Positions 33,525 through 41,518 of a stretch of DNA of 64,000 nt are shown here, piece after piece. The stretch lies in the NCBI GenBank assembly GCA_021200775.1, contig JAJQGB010000009.1, positions 67,773-131,772 on the forward strand, given 5' to 3'. A program made the position numbers and the translations under genes. The notes under the pieces are model-generated. The model was not told the DNA's origin. It made no database searches and saw only the letters and a program-made list of their open reading frames with translations. The stretch comes from Oscillospiraceae bacterium. Its GTDB lineage: Bacteria; Bacillota; Clostridia; Oscillospirales; Ruminococcaceae. How positions within the stretch are numbered: position 1 is the first letter of the stretch; every line of letters starts with the position of its first letter.

Positions 33525-33574
33525 ATACAAGTATAGTACGTCTGAACACAAAAAGTCTACATACAATAAGTATC
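33525..33574 (-). promoter_or_regulatory. Controller promoter and candidate C-boxes
   Basis: Minus strand: TAGACT (33554-33559), 18 bp, TATACT (33530-33535). Two small palindromes with the same half-site lie at 33525-33534 (ATAC-AA-GTAT, over the -10) and 33561-33573 (ATAC-N5-GTAT, upstream of the -35). They are the likely C-protein sites. Confidence 0.5.
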
Positions 33575-33652
33575 ATAAGAGGCTATTATCACTACAAGAT
33601 TTAGTCGGGAATTGGTTGCACTTCCCCGAAAAATATGTGAGCCAATTTTACA

Positions 33653-33692
33653 AAAAAGCCCTGGGAATCGCAAATGGAGCGCATCCCGGGGC
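33653..33692 (-). terminator. Terminator of the DUF4143 ATPase gene
   Basis: AAGCCC-TGGGA and TCCCG-GGGCTT form an imperfect stem. On the minus strand it ends GGGCTTTTTTG. Confidence 0.75.
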
Positions 33693-33700
33693 TTGAATTT

Positions 33701-34933
33701 TCATTTTCCCAACAGCCAATCGATGAGATAGAGCGATTTTATGCCGTCATATGAGTTGATATAGCTTCTGTCCATCGACAGCACAATCTTTTCGTAGTTG
33801 TCCGGAATCATGCGAAGAGGTCTCAGTTCACGTTCACGGGTTTCCGGCGACTGCATACTCTCTGTCACCTGGATATAGACCTTGTCGTTCGGTTTTTCTG
33901 CGACAAAATCTATTTCCGCCTCACCGACTTTGCCGATGTAAACACGGTAATCACGGCGGATAAGCTCCAGAAAGACGATATTTTCGATTATGTGACCTCT
34001 GTCAGCATCACGATAGCCGAGAAGCATGTTGCGGAAGCCCATGTCGATGATATAGTTCTTGCCCAGAGTTTTGAGGAGCTGTTTGCCCTTGACGTCGTAC
34101 CGACCGACAGAGTAGAAGACGAAGGCGCTTCGTAGCATCGAGATATAATTTTCGACCGTTTTTCCTGCGATGCTTTTGTCTTTTCCAGATTTGATATCTC
34201 CCTCTGATGACAGGATGTTTCCGATTTTGTTTGGAGATGTGACGCTTCCTATGTTTGAACAGAGAAACAGCATGATTTTCTGCAGCATTTCCTGGTCTGC
34301 CTGACCGTTTCGCTGGAGAATATCCCGGAGGATGATGGTGGAATATATGCCTTCCAGAGCCTGATTGCTCCTCGCTTCGTTGAATTTGTATTCCCGGAGT
34401 ATCGGCATCCCGCCGAATTTGAGATACTGCTGAAATTTCTCTTCGATACTGACAGAAGGTTCAAACTCATGGAAGTTGAGAAACTCCTTGAACGACAGAG
34501 GAAGCATACGGATTTCAACGTATCTTCCGGAAAGAAGTGTTGAAAACTCCGTTGAAAGAAGATAGGCATTTGAGCCGGTGATATAGATATCCACGTCAAA
34601 GTCAAGCCGGAAGGACTCAATCGCCTTTTCCCAATGACTGACGTTCTGCAATTCGTCGAAAATGAGGTATGTCTTTCCTTGTTCTGGAATCTGATTGCTG
34701 ACGTAATCATAAAATGACAGATAATCCGTAAGGTCTCGATATTTCAGCGATTCGAGATTCATGTGGATTATATTCTCGTTTTTAACTCCGCTGTCGGAAA
34801 GATATTCGTGGAACAAATCCAGCAGGGACGATTTTCCGCATCTTCTGATTCCGGTGACGATTTTCACCAAATCGACGTCCTTGTTCTGAATCAGCTGTTC
34901 AAGATATTCGGGGCGATTTATAAGCTCAGCCAT
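33701..34933 (-). CDS. AAA ATPase with C-terminal DUF4143
   Basis: A 410-residue protein of the AAA_14/DUF4143 type. The start at 34933 follows AAGGAGG by 7 nt; the frame extends 13 codons upstream without a ribosome site. Walker A is VTGIRRCGKSSLL, Walker B TYLIFDELQN, and sensor-like GSNAYLLS follows. A winged-helix region lies in the middle (VTSPNKIGNILSSEG...KTVENYISMLRSAFVF). The C-terminal domain has a PD-(D/E)XK-like set (HIIENIVFLELIRRDYRVYIG and EIDFVAEKPNDKVYIQV). These proteins are common and poorly understood; a stress or defence role is only inferred. It is monocistronic. Confidence 0.9.
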   Translation of the reverse strand: MAELINRPEYLEQLIQNKDVDLVKIVTGIRRCGKSSLLDLFHEYLSDSGVKNENIIHMNLESLKYRDLTDYLSFYDYVSNQIPEQGKTYLIFDELQNVSHWEKAIESFRLDFDVDIYITGSNAYLLSTEFSTLLSGRYVEIRMLPLSFKEFLNFHEFEPSVSIEEKFQQYLKFGGMPILREYKFNEARSNQALEGIYSTIILRDILQRNGQADQEMLQKIMLFLCSNIGSVTSPNKIGNILSSEGDIKSGKDKSIAGKTVENYISMLRSAFVFYSVGRYDVKGKQLLKTLGKNYIIDMGFRNMLLGYRDADRGHIIENIVFLELIRRDYRVYIGKVGEAEIDFVAEKPNDKVYIQVTESMQSPETRERELRPLRMIPDNYEKIVLSMDRSYINSYDGIKSLYLIDWLLGK

Positions 34934-34960
34934 ACTGCACCTCCTTGATTTCTTACTTAT

Positions 34961-34988
34961 ATTATAACCCATCTTTCCAAAAAGTCAA
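34961..34988 (-). promoter_or_regulatory. Promoter of the DUF4143 ATPase gene
   Basis: Minus strand: TTGACT (34983-34988), 16 bp, TATAAT (34961-34966). Confidence 0.65.
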
Positions 34989-34989
34989 G

Positions 34990-35289
34990 ACTTTCCGCCC
35001 CGCAAGTCCAAAACTTCCTAAAATTTCAGACTTTCCGACTTTCAGGTCCGAAACTTTTGCAAAAATTCTCTTCATATAGAAAAATCCTCTCCTTAAATCT
35101 GGAGAGGTTTTCTTATTGTTCCACATTCAGCGCGCTTTGGTGCTTGCAAAAAGGAAGTATATCTGATAGGATTATAAATAATAGAATTTGTGCCTAATCC
35201 GACACTTCACACACATATTATAGCCTGATAAGGCTATAAAGTCAATACCTTCAGTCAAATTTGATACAATGTTTGTGAGGTGATTACAT
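34990..35289. other. Intergenic region with a terminator-like hairpin and an XRE operator candidate
   Basis: About 300 bp without a gene. A hairpin at 35081-35116 (ATCCTCTCC/GGAGAGGTT) has T-runs on both sides. 34991-35055 is built of near-repeats of GACTTTCC/AAACTT. A perfect inverted repeat sits at 35218-35239. No open frame with a ribosome site was seen. Confidence 0.6.
35218..35239. promoter_or_regulatory. Operator-like inverted repeat upstream of the XRE gene
   Basis: TTATAGCC-TGATAA-GGCTATAA, 8-bp perfect arms, about 25 bp ahead of a TACAAT -10 (35265-35270). It is a good candidate for the binding site of the XRE repressor itself. Confidence 0.55.
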
Positions 35290-35619
35290 ATGGCTAAATA
35301 TTCGAGGATTCGGGATTTGCGTGAAGATTCCGACAAGACCCAGCAGGAGCTCGCCGACTACCTCGGCACCTCGGCGCAACACTACGGCAAATATGAGCTC
35401 GGTTATGCGGAAATTCCGTTTGAGCGTGCTATCATGCTTGCGAAATATTACAACGTGAGCCTCGACTATTTGGCAGGACTGACAAATGTTAAAAGACCGC
35501 TCCCACGGGAGCAACTCAGTGAACAAGAACGACAGTTGATAGATGCTGTGAGGCAACTTGACGACCAGGAAAAGGACAACCTTCTGACAATCGCAAAGCT
35601 CATCTCACAGTGCAAATAA
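35290..35619 (+). CDS. XRE-family transcriptional regulator
   Basis: A 109-residue protein with an N-terminal helix-turn-helix (RIRDLREDSDKTQQELADYLGTS, then YGKYELGYAEIPFERAIMLAKYY) and a helical C-terminal segment (LSEQERQLIDAVRQLDDQEK) that probably dimerises. The start follows GAGGTGATTACAT. A perfect palindrome upstream suggests autoregulation. The Fic gene lies 109 bp downstream with its own promoter, but this regulator may control both. Confidence 0.9.
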   Translation: MAKYSRIRDLREDSDKTQQELADYLGTSAQHYGKYELGYAEIPFERAIMLAKYYNVSLDYLAGLTNVKRPLPREQLSEQERQLIDAVRQLDDQEKDNLLTIAKLISQCK

Positions 35620-35670
35620 GTTTTCTGCATATTTTTTGGGGGATATTATGCAGAAAAAGTGCCCGAGCCC

Positions 35671-35699
35671 TTGATTTTCTGCATATAAAGTGGTATGAT
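35671..35699 (+). promoter_or_regulatory. Promoter of the Fic gene, within TTCTGCATA repeats
   Basis: TTGATT (35671-35676), 17 bp, TATGAT (35694-35699) with TGG in front. TTTTCTGCATA occurs just after the XRE stop (about 35620) and again inside the spacer, and its inverse TATGCAGAAAA lies between, so three copies of the half-site surround the promoter. Confidence 0.55.
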
Positions 35700-35728
35700 T
35701 ATAGACAGAAGGAAGGTGAGTGCGCTAT

Positions 35729-36775
35729 ATGCACAAATTCGATTATTCTTTTCTGGATAACGGCTTGCTTCCGGCGAAGCTGGTTTCTCTGACGGGAAAT
35801 ATCTACTCCCTAAGGACTGCGGCTGGAATGCGAAAGGACGACTACCAGGAGATTTTTACGGCTCTTGAATCGGTTGCCCGGGTGCAGTCGGTCAAAAGCT
35901 CAAATGCGATTGAGGGAATTGTCACTAGCGACAGGCGTATCACCGAGATTGTCAATGGCAGTAGCGCTCCGCTAAATCACAACGAAGCCGAGATTGCGGG
36001 GTACAGAGACGCATTGAATATCGTTCATACTGAGTATGGCAGTATGGATTTCCGGGAGCGTGATATTCTCAGACTTCATCAAACGATGATGTCCTTCACT
36101 CCCGATGGCTCTGGCGGGCAGTATAAAACCGACGATAATGTGATTTTGGAAATTGACAGCGATGGTAACCGCCGTGTAAGATTCCGACCGGTTCCGGCGT
36201 CCGAAACTCCTAAGGCTATGGAACAGCTCGAACTTGCTTATCTTGACGCCCGGAGTAATTCAAATATAAATCAGCTTCTTCTGATTCCGTGCGTCATTCT
36301 CGATTTCCTGTGCATCCACCCGTTCAGAGACGGAAACGGCAGAATGTCACGGCTTCTTTCGCTCCTTCTCCTCTACAAAAATGGCTTTGACGCTGGAAAA
36401 TACATCTCTTTTGAGGAGCAGATTAACAACTACAAAGCTTACTATTACGAATCTCTGAAAGAATCTTCCGACGGCTGGGACATAGGCGAGAACGACTACA
36501 CACCATTTATGACTAACTTCTTGTCGACGCTTTACATGTGCTACAAGGAGCTTGACCGGCGGTTTGCCATCATGAATACCGGCAGAGTGACGAAGAAATC
36601 CCGTGTTGAAGCCACGGTTCTTGAAAGCCTGATCCCGATTTCAAAGGCGGAAATCTGCGGAATTCTCCCGGATGTCAGCCCGACTACTGTCGAGACTGTG
36701 CTGGGAGAGATGGTTAAAAGTGGTCTCATCCGGAAAGTAGGGCAGGGAAGAAGCACCCGATACATCAGAATTTAG
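35729..36775 (+). CDS. Fic-domain protein (class II, with winged-helix C terminus)
   Basis: A 348-residue predicted AMP-transferase. The active-site loop is HPFRDGNGRMSR from His197. The N-terminal inhibitory helix carries SNAIEG (S58, E62, G63), the class II (S/T)xxxE(G/N) signature, which blocks ATP until relieved. The last 70 residues form a winged helix (LESLIPISKAEICGILPDVSPTTVETVLGEMVKSGLIRKVG). The ATG at 35729 stands 8 nt after AAGGTGAG; a GTG three codons earlier overlaps that site. Targets are unknown. The neighbouring XRE gene and palindromes suggest repressed expression. Confidence 0.92.
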   Translation: MHKFDYSFLDNGLLPAKLVSLTGNIYSLRTAAGMRKDDYQEIFTALESVARVQSVKSSNAIEGIVTSDRRITEIVNGSSAPLNHNEAEIAGYRDALNIVHTEYGSMDFRERDILRLHQTMMSFTPDGSGGQYKTDDNVILEIDSDGNRRVRFRPVPASETPKAMEQLELAYLDARSNSNINQLLLIPCVILDFLCIHPFRDGNGRMSRLLSLLLLYKNGFDAGKYISFEEQINNYKAYYYESLKESSDGWDIGENDYTPFMTNFLSTLYMCYKELDRRFAIMNTGRVTKKSRVEATVLESLIPISKAEICGILPDVSPTTVETVLGEMVKSGLIRKVGQGRSTRYIRI

Positions 36776-36782
36776 CATAAAT

Positions 36783-36817
36783 AAAAAAGAGCAGACCACA
36801 AACAGTCTGCTCTTTCC
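36783..36817. terminator. Bidirectional terminator between Fic and stomatin genes
   Basis: AAAGAGCAGAC / GTCTGCTCTTT (36786-36796, 36805-36815), perfect 11 bp, with A-run before and T-run within the end. Confidence 0.85.
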
Positions 36818-36831
36818 TGTTCTATTCAACC

Positions 36832-37728
36832 TTACTTCGTCGGTGAGTCGGTTTTGACGACCTCCGCAATGGACGTTGCGAGTCCTGCGAGACCCTGGAT
36901 GTCGGACGGGACTACAATCTTTGTAGCCTTGCCGTCGGCGAGGGCGTTGAGGCTTTCGAGCGACTTCAGTGTGAGGTAGCCCTGGTTCGGGTTTGCTTCG
37001 TTGATGAGACGGATACCTTCGGCGTTCGCTTCCTGAATCTTGATGATGGCTTCCGCCTTACCTTCGGCTTCCTTGATGGCGGCTTCCTTCTTGGCTTCGG
37101 CTCTGAGGATTGCGCTTTCCTTTTCGCCCTCAGCAATGAGGATTGCGCTCTTCTTTTCACCTTCCGCTTTGATGATGGCTTCACGACGCTCACGCTCCGC
37201 CTTCATCTGGCGCTCCATTGCGTTCTGGATGTCGGCAGGCGGCATAACGTTCTTTAATTCTACTCTGTTGACCTTGATTCCCCATGGGTCGGTGGCTTCA
37301 TCGAGAATCGCACGCATACGTGTGTTGATGGTATCGCGGGAAGTGAGAGTTTCGTCGAGTTCCAAATCGCCGATGATGTTTCTTAAAGTTGTAGCGGTGA
37401 GGTTTTCAATCGCCATCATCGGGCTTTCGACGCCGTAGGCATAGAGCTTCGGATCGGTAATCTGATAGTAGACGACGGTGTCAATCTGCATCGTGACGTT
37501 ATCTTTCGTGATAACCGGTTGGGGAGCGAAGTCGACAACCTGCTCTTTAAGGCTGACCTTGCGGGCAATTCTGTCGACAAAGGGAACCTTGACGTGAAGA
37601 CCAACGTTCCATGTGGTCTGATAGCACCCGAGGCGCTCGATTACATAGGCGAACGTCTGCGGAACGATTCTGATGTTGACCGCAACGAGCGCAATGATTA
37701 TGAGGATAAGAATAATTACGATTGGCAT
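36832..37728 (-). CDS. SPFH/stomatin-like membrane protein
   Basis: A 298-residue protein with an N-terminal membrane helix (MPIVIILILIIIALVAVNIRIV), a band 7/SPFH domain (about 25-175: PFVDRIARKVSLKEQVVDF, MQIDTVVYYQITDP) and a long Ala/Glu/Lys coiled coil (about 170-235, AEGEKKSAILIAEGEKESAI). The C-terminal part SLNALADGKATKIVVPSDI is typical of the stomatin/QmcA group. Such proteins form membrane rings that organise or guard membrane proteases. It lies 23 bp after an NfeD gene, the usual partner. Confidence 0.93.
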   Translation of the reverse strand: MPIVIILILIIIALVAVNIRIVPQTFAYVIERLGCYQTTWNVGLHVKVPFVDRIARKVSLKEQVVDFAPQPVITKDNVTMQIDTVVYYQITDPKLYAYGVESPMMAIENLTATTLRNIIGDLELDETLTSRDTINTRMRAILDEATDPWGIKVNRVELKNVMPPADIQNAMERQMKAERERREAIIKAEGEKKSAILIAEGEKESAILRAEAKKEAAIKEAEGKAEAIIKIQEANAEGIRLINEANPNQGYLTLKSLESLNALADGKATKIVVPSDIQGLAGLATSIAEVVKTDSPTK

Positions 37729-37751
37729 AAGATTTTTCTCCTTTCAAGCTT

Positions 37752-38177
37752 TCATTTTTTCGTGACGATGAGCTTTACGCCCTCAATACGTGACACGGTT
37801 GCGACGGTGTTTTCGGGGATATCTTCCCCCGATTCCGACCGGACAGTCCATGTCATTCCTCTGATTTTGCCTTTTCCGGTTCCGGAGATGTTGTTTACCT
37901 CCTCGGTGATGAGGACGTCCTCACCAATCAGTGCGTCCGAATTGGTTTTCAGTCCCTTCGGCTTCAGGAGCTTCATCGAAAGAGGGCGGAGCACTGCCAG
38001 CATGAGAGCTGATACTATGACAAATACGGCAATCTGAACCCACAAACTCGCTCCGAGAGCCGCCGCCAGAAGTCCACCTAGAGCACCAATGACGAACCAC
38101 ACAGACACAAGCTGATATGTAACCGCCTCCAGAATTATAAAGGCAATAACGGCAATCAGCCAACAAACGACATCCAT
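37752..38177 (-). CDS. NfeD-like membrane protein
   Basis: A 141-residue protein with three predicted membrane helices in the first 80 residues (VVCWLIAVIAFIILEAVTYQ; VWFVIGALGGLLAAALG; VQIAVFVIVSALMLAVL) and a C-terminal OB-fold (ALIGEDVLITEEVNN...GMTWTVRSESGEDIPENTVATV). This is the short, protease-less NfeD type that pairs with stomatins. It is first in the operon with the SPFH gene. Confidence 0.9.
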   Translation of the reverse strand: MDVVCWLIAVIAFIILEAVTYQLVSVWFVIGALGGLLAAALGASLWVQIAVFVIVSALMLAVLRPLSMKLLKPKGLKTNSDALIGEDVLITEEVNNISGTGKGKIRGMTWTVRSESGEDIPENTVATVSRIEGVKLIVTKK

Positions 38178-38210
38178 TTCGCAAAACTCCTTTCAAAATC
38201 TGATAACTAT

Positions 38211-38239
38211 AGTATACACTATTTCAGTCCCCAATTCAA
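38211..38239 (-). promoter_or_regulatory. Promoter of the nfeD-stomatin operon
   Basis: Minus strand: TTGAAT (38234-38239), 17 bp, TATACT (38211-38216), with TAGTG before the -10. Confidence 0.65.
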
Positions 38240-38283
38240 GATATTTCGGTGAAATATTGCACACCATTTCCTGTCACCAACTC

Positions 38284-38312
38284 TTGCACTTTTATTCACA
38301 GTGTGATATAAT
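38284..38312 (+). promoter_or_regulatory. argS promoter
   Basis: TTGCAC (38284-38289), 17 bp, TATAAT (38307-38312), with TGTGA before the -10. Confidence 0.75.
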
Positions 38313-38345
38313 CAACTTATATATGTTCGTATGGGGTGTAATACA

Positions 38346-40103
38346 ATGAAAAAAATAACATCACTGCTTTCGGAAGTCGTTTCCGAAGCGTTTGAAAAAG
38401 CCGGTTATTCAAAAGACTTGGGAACCGTAAGCGTTTCCGACAGAATGGACCTTTGCCAGTTCCAGTGCAACGGTGCGTTTGCAGGTGCCAAGCTTTACCA
38501 CAAGGCACCGTTCGTGATTGCGGACGAGGTTGCGGCGATTCTCTCTGAAAATTCCATGTTTTCGAGTGCTGAAGCCGTCAAGCCGGGCTTTATTAATCTC
38601 ACACTTACCGACGAGTTTCTTTTGGAGTACGTCAACGGCGTCGTTTCCGACCCGAATCTGGGAGTTCCTCAGGTTGAGACTCCCGAAACCATCGTAATAG
38701 ACTATGCCGGTCCGAATGTCGCAAAGCCGCTTCATATCGGGCATCTGAGGTCTTCCATCATCGGCGAATCGCTGAAGAGAATCGCCCGTGCAACCGGAAG
38801 AACGGTTGTCGGAGACGCACATCTCGGCGACTGGGGAACGCCTTTGGGACTCGTTATCGCCGAGTACCAGGAGCGCCACCCGGAATGGGCTTGCTTTAAA
38901 GAAAACTTTGACCCTGAGCGGGACGGTCTCCCCGAAATCGACGTAAACGAGCTCAATGAAATCTATCCGTTTGCAAGCGCAAAGAGCAAGGAGGACGAAG
39001 AGTTCAAGGAAAAGGCGCACAGGATAGTCTATCAGTTCCAGCACCATCACCCCGGCTACTACTCCCTCTGGAAGCAGATTGTCGAGGTTTCAAAAACCGA
39101 TATCAAAAAGATTCTCGGACAGCTCAATGTCGACCTTGACTACTGGTACGGCGAGAGCGACTGCGAAGCCTACACGGGCGAGCTCGTAACCCGTCTCACC
39201 GAAAAAGGTCTTTTATATGAGAGCGACGGAGCACAGGTTGTCGACGTTTCGGAAGATTCTGACAAGATAACCGTTCCTCCCGTCATGATAAAGAAGTCGG
39301 ACGATTCGAGCGCCTATGCTACGACCGACCTTGCAACCATCATCCAGCGTGAGCACGACTTCAAGCCGAATAAAATCTGGTATGTCGTCGACAAGCGGCA
39401 GTCGCTTCATTTCACTCAGGTCTTCCGCTGTGCAAGAAAGGCGGAGCTGGTTCCTTCTGACACCGAGCTGACTCTTATCGGCTTTGGCACGATGAACGGT
39501 TCGGACGGCAAGCCTTTCAAGACAAGAGCAGGCGGAGTCATGCGTCTTGAAGAGCTCATCAAAATGGCGACCGACGGAGCGCTCGAAAAGCTCAATGATT
39601 CCGAGTACGTTTCCGGCGACAAGCAGGAGATTGCCGGGAAAATCGGCGTTGCCGCCATCAAGTTCGGCGACCTGTCGAACCAGCCTTCAAAGGACTATGT
39701 CTTTGATTTAAACAAGTTCCTTGCGTTCGACGGCAAAACGGGAACGTATCTTCTGTATACCGTCACCCGAATCAACTCGATTCTGAAGAAGGCAGGCGTT
39801 TCATACGACGAAACCCATCCCATCGGCGGCATCTATTCAGATGTCGAACGTGAGCTTGCCCTCGACTTCGCTCTCTTAGGCGAAACCTACGACAAAGCCT
39901 ACACAGACCTAGCTCCCTGCGTCCTCTGCGACAGTGCCTATAATATCGCTTCGACTTTCTCCCGCCTCTATCACGACGAGCATATCCTTAGTGAACCGGA
40001 CGAAAAGAAGCGCAACGACCTGATTGCACTTTGCCTGATGGCGAGAAGGGTGATTGTGAAGCAACTTGACTTGCTGGCGATTGAGACAGTAGAGAACATG
40101 TAA
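38346..40103 (+). CDS. argS: Arginyl-tRNA synthetase
   Basis: A 585-residue class I aminoacyl-tRNA synthetase. It shows the N-terminal additional domain, the HIGH motif (H130-I-G-H133 in PLHIGHLRSS) and the ArgRS signature after AGPNVAKP. The KMSK position is replaced by a looser GSDGKPFKTRAGG, as in many ArgRS that lack a canonical KMSK. The anticodon-binding DALR domain forms the C terminus, ending DLLAIETVENM. The start at 38346 is chosen for GGGGTG 7 nt upstream; an ATG five codons earlier contains that site. Confidence 0.97.
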   Translation: MKKITSLLSEVVSEAFEKAGYSKDLGTVSVSDRMDLCQFQCNGAFAGAKLYHKAPFVIADEVAAILSENSMFSSAEAVKPGFINLTLTDEFLLEYVNGVVSDPNLGVPQVETPETIVIDYAGPNVAKPLHIGHLRSSIIGESLKRIARATGRTVVGDAHLGDWGTPLGLVIAEYQERHPEWACFKENFDPERDGLPEIDVNELNEIYPFASAKSKEDEEFKEKAHRIVYQFQHHHPGYYSLWKQIVEVSKTDIKKILGQLNVDLDYWYGESDCEAYTGELVTRLTEKGLLYESDGAQVVDVSEDSDKITVPPVMIKKSDDSSAYATTDLATIIQREHDFKPNKIWYVVDKRQSLHFTQVFRCARKAELVPSDTELTLIGFGTMNGSDGKPFKTRAGGVMRLEELIKMATDGALEKLNDSEYVSGDKQEIAGKIGVAAIKFGDLSNQPSKDYVFDLNKFLAFDGKTGTYLLYTVTRINSILKKAGVSYDETHPIGGIYSDVERELALDFALLGETYDKAYTDLAPCVLCDSAYNIASTFSRLYHDEHILSEPDEKKRNDLIALCLMARRVIVKQLDLLAIETVENM

Positions 40104-40105
40104 AT

Positions 40106-40191
40106 TCGTAATCCGAGCAAGCTCGTCTTACGAGGAAAGTAAATTTCAGCTTTGCTGAAATTTCTTTCATTGCAAGCTAAACGCTTGCAAT
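40106..40191. repeat. Cluster of three perfect hairpins between argS and a toxin-antitoxin pair
   Basis: TCGTAA/TTACGA with an inner CGAGC/GCTCG (40106-40133); AAATTTCAGC-TTT-GCTGAAATTT (40141-40163); ATTGCAAGC-TAAAC-GCTTGCAAT (40169-40191). None is followed by a clear T-tract. The last supplies the -35 TTGCAA of the next promoter. Confidence 0.75.
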
Positions 40192-40213
40192 TAGCTAGCA
40201 GATGTGTTATAAT
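40185..40213 (+). promoter_or_regulatory. Promoter of the second toxin-antitoxin pair
   Basis: TTGCAA (40185-40190), 17 bp, TATAAT (40208-40213), with TGTGT before the -10. Confidence 0.75.
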
Positions 40214-40236
40214 AGTAAGCGAAAGGATGTGTTTTT

Positions 40237-40542
40237 ATGTCAAGAACATCAACTGTTTATGCCCGGGTTGAACCGGAGGTAAAAGAGCAAGCAGAAGAAG
40301 TTTTAAACGAGCTTGGAATTCCGATGTCCAACGCAGTAGGAATGTTCCTGAAGCAGGTCGTGCTTCACCATGGTATTCCATTTGAAGTCAAAATTCCGAT
40401 AGAAAAGCCACCATCGTATGGCTCGATGACGAAAGCAGAATTTAATGCACATATTGAGAAGGGCTTGGACGACATAAAAAACGGTCGGGTCTACACTGCT
40501 GATGAAGTGGAAGCTGAAATGAAGCGAGATTTCGGAATATGA
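40237..40542 (+). CDS. relB: RelB/DinJ-family antitoxin
   Basis: A 101-residue protein with the ribbon-helix-helix start STVYARVEPEVKEQAEEVLNELGIPMSNAVGMFLKQV and the HHGIPFEVKIP junction typical of DinJ/RelB. The C-terminal DDIKNGRVYTADEVEAEMKRDFGI wraps the toxin in relatives. GAAAGGATG precedes the start. It overlaps the toxin start by 4 bp. Confidence 0.92.
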   Translation: MSRTSTVYARVEPEVKEQAEEVLNELGIPMSNAVGMFLKQVVLHHGIPFEVKIPIEKPPSYGSMTKAEFNAHIEKGLDDIKNGRVYTADEVEAEMKRDFGI

Positions 40543-40865
40543 AGTTCAAGATTATTTATTCAGTACAGGCAAAACGAGACTTAAGAGATATTCACACGTA
40601 TATAGAGTATGGACTATTGGAACCAGAAACGGCGAAAAATGTTTCCAGAAAAATTACTCAGAGAATTCGCAGTCTTGATAAAATGCCAATGCGTTTCCGA
40701 CTCTATGATGAGGAGCCTTTGCGTAGTCGAGGCTTGCGGGTTCTCCCTGTGGATAAATATCTGGTGTTCTATATTCCGGATGAAGATGAAATGACGGTTG
40801 AGATTGCCGCCATAATCTATGGTGGTCGGGACATCGGCAAGCAGTTAGAGGAAATTGATTTTTAG
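40539..40865 (+). CDS. ParE/RelE-family toxin
   Basis: A 108-residue toxin-fold protein (KIIYSVQAKRDLRDIHTYIEYGLLEPETAKNVSRKI, then RFRLYDEEPLRSRGLRVLPVDKYLVFYIPDEDEMTVEIAAIIYGGRDIGKQL). The start with SVQAKRDLRDI and the RGLRVLPVDKYLVFY strand fit ParE/RelE; whether it cuts mRNA or blocks gyrase cannot be told. It is translationally coupled to the antitoxin. Intact by length. Confidence 0.9.
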   Translation: MKFKIIYSVQAKRDLRDIHTYIEYGLLEPETAKNVSRKITQRIRSLDKMPMRFRLYDEEPLRSRGLRVLPVDKYLVFYIPDEDEMTVEIAAIIYGGRDIGKQLEEIDF

Positions 40866-40884
40866 CGTTATTTGCAATCGCCTC

Positions 40885-40913
40885 TTGCAAACGTATTCCC
40901 AATGCGCTATAAT
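40885..40913 (+). promoter_or_regulatory. ppa promoter
   Basis: TTGCAA (40885-40890), 17 bp, TATAAT (40908-40913), preceded by TGCGC. Confidence 0.75.
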
Positions 40914-40948
40914 TATCACGTAATCAAAGACAGAAAGGACGAAATAAT

Positions 40949-41518
40949 ATGAACTTATGGCATGATATTGACAAGGAAAGGGTTACGCCCGACGATTTTC
41001 TGGCGGTTATCGAGATTTCCAAGGGAAGCAAGACAAAGTATGAGCTCGACAAGAAGTCGGGGGCTCTTATCTTAGATAGAATCCTCTATACATCAACCCA
41101 CTATCCCGCAAACTATGGCTTCCTGCCGAAGACTCTGGCAGACGACGGCGACCCGCTTGATGTACTGGTTCTCAGTAACGAGGTTCTGGTGCCGCTGGTT
41201 TTAGTTCAGTGCTATCCGATTGGCGTCATCAACATGATGGACAACGGCAGGATGGACCAGAAGATTATCGCAGTACCGTTTGAGGAGCCGAGCTACAACT
41301 CCTATCGCAGTATCGAAGGACTCCCCAGTCACATCTTCGACGAGATGATTCACTTCTTCACCGTTTACAAGCAGCTCGAAGGCAAGCAGACCGCCGTCGA
41401 CGAAGTTATGGGAAGAAAAGCCGCTGTGGATATTATCCGAGAAAGTATCGCAAACTATGACGAGATATACGGTGCAAAGTACAACAAGCAGCCGGAGGAT
41501 GTTCCCACAAAGGTGTAG
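40949..41518 (+). CDS. ppa: Inorganic pyrophosphatase (family I)
   Basis: A 189-residue soluble enzyme splitting pyrophosphate to phosphate. The metal-binding signature DDGDPLDVLVLS is at residues 65-76. Upstream are the conserved EISKGSKTKYELDKKSG and YPANYGFLPKTLADDGDP. The C terminus (GRKAAVDIIRESIANYDEIYGAKYN) resembles Gram-positive family I members. It has its own promoter and AGAAAGGACG ribosome site. Confidence 0.95.
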   Translation: MNLWHDIDKERVTPDDFLAVIEISKGSKTKYELDKKSGALILDRILYTSTHYPANYGFLPKTLADDGDPLDVLVLSNEVLVPLVLVQCYPIGVINMMDNGRMDQKIIAVPFEEPSYNSYRSIEGLPSHIFDEMIHFFTVYKQLEGKQTAVDEVMGRKAAVDIIRESIANYDEIYGAKYNKQPEDVPTKV

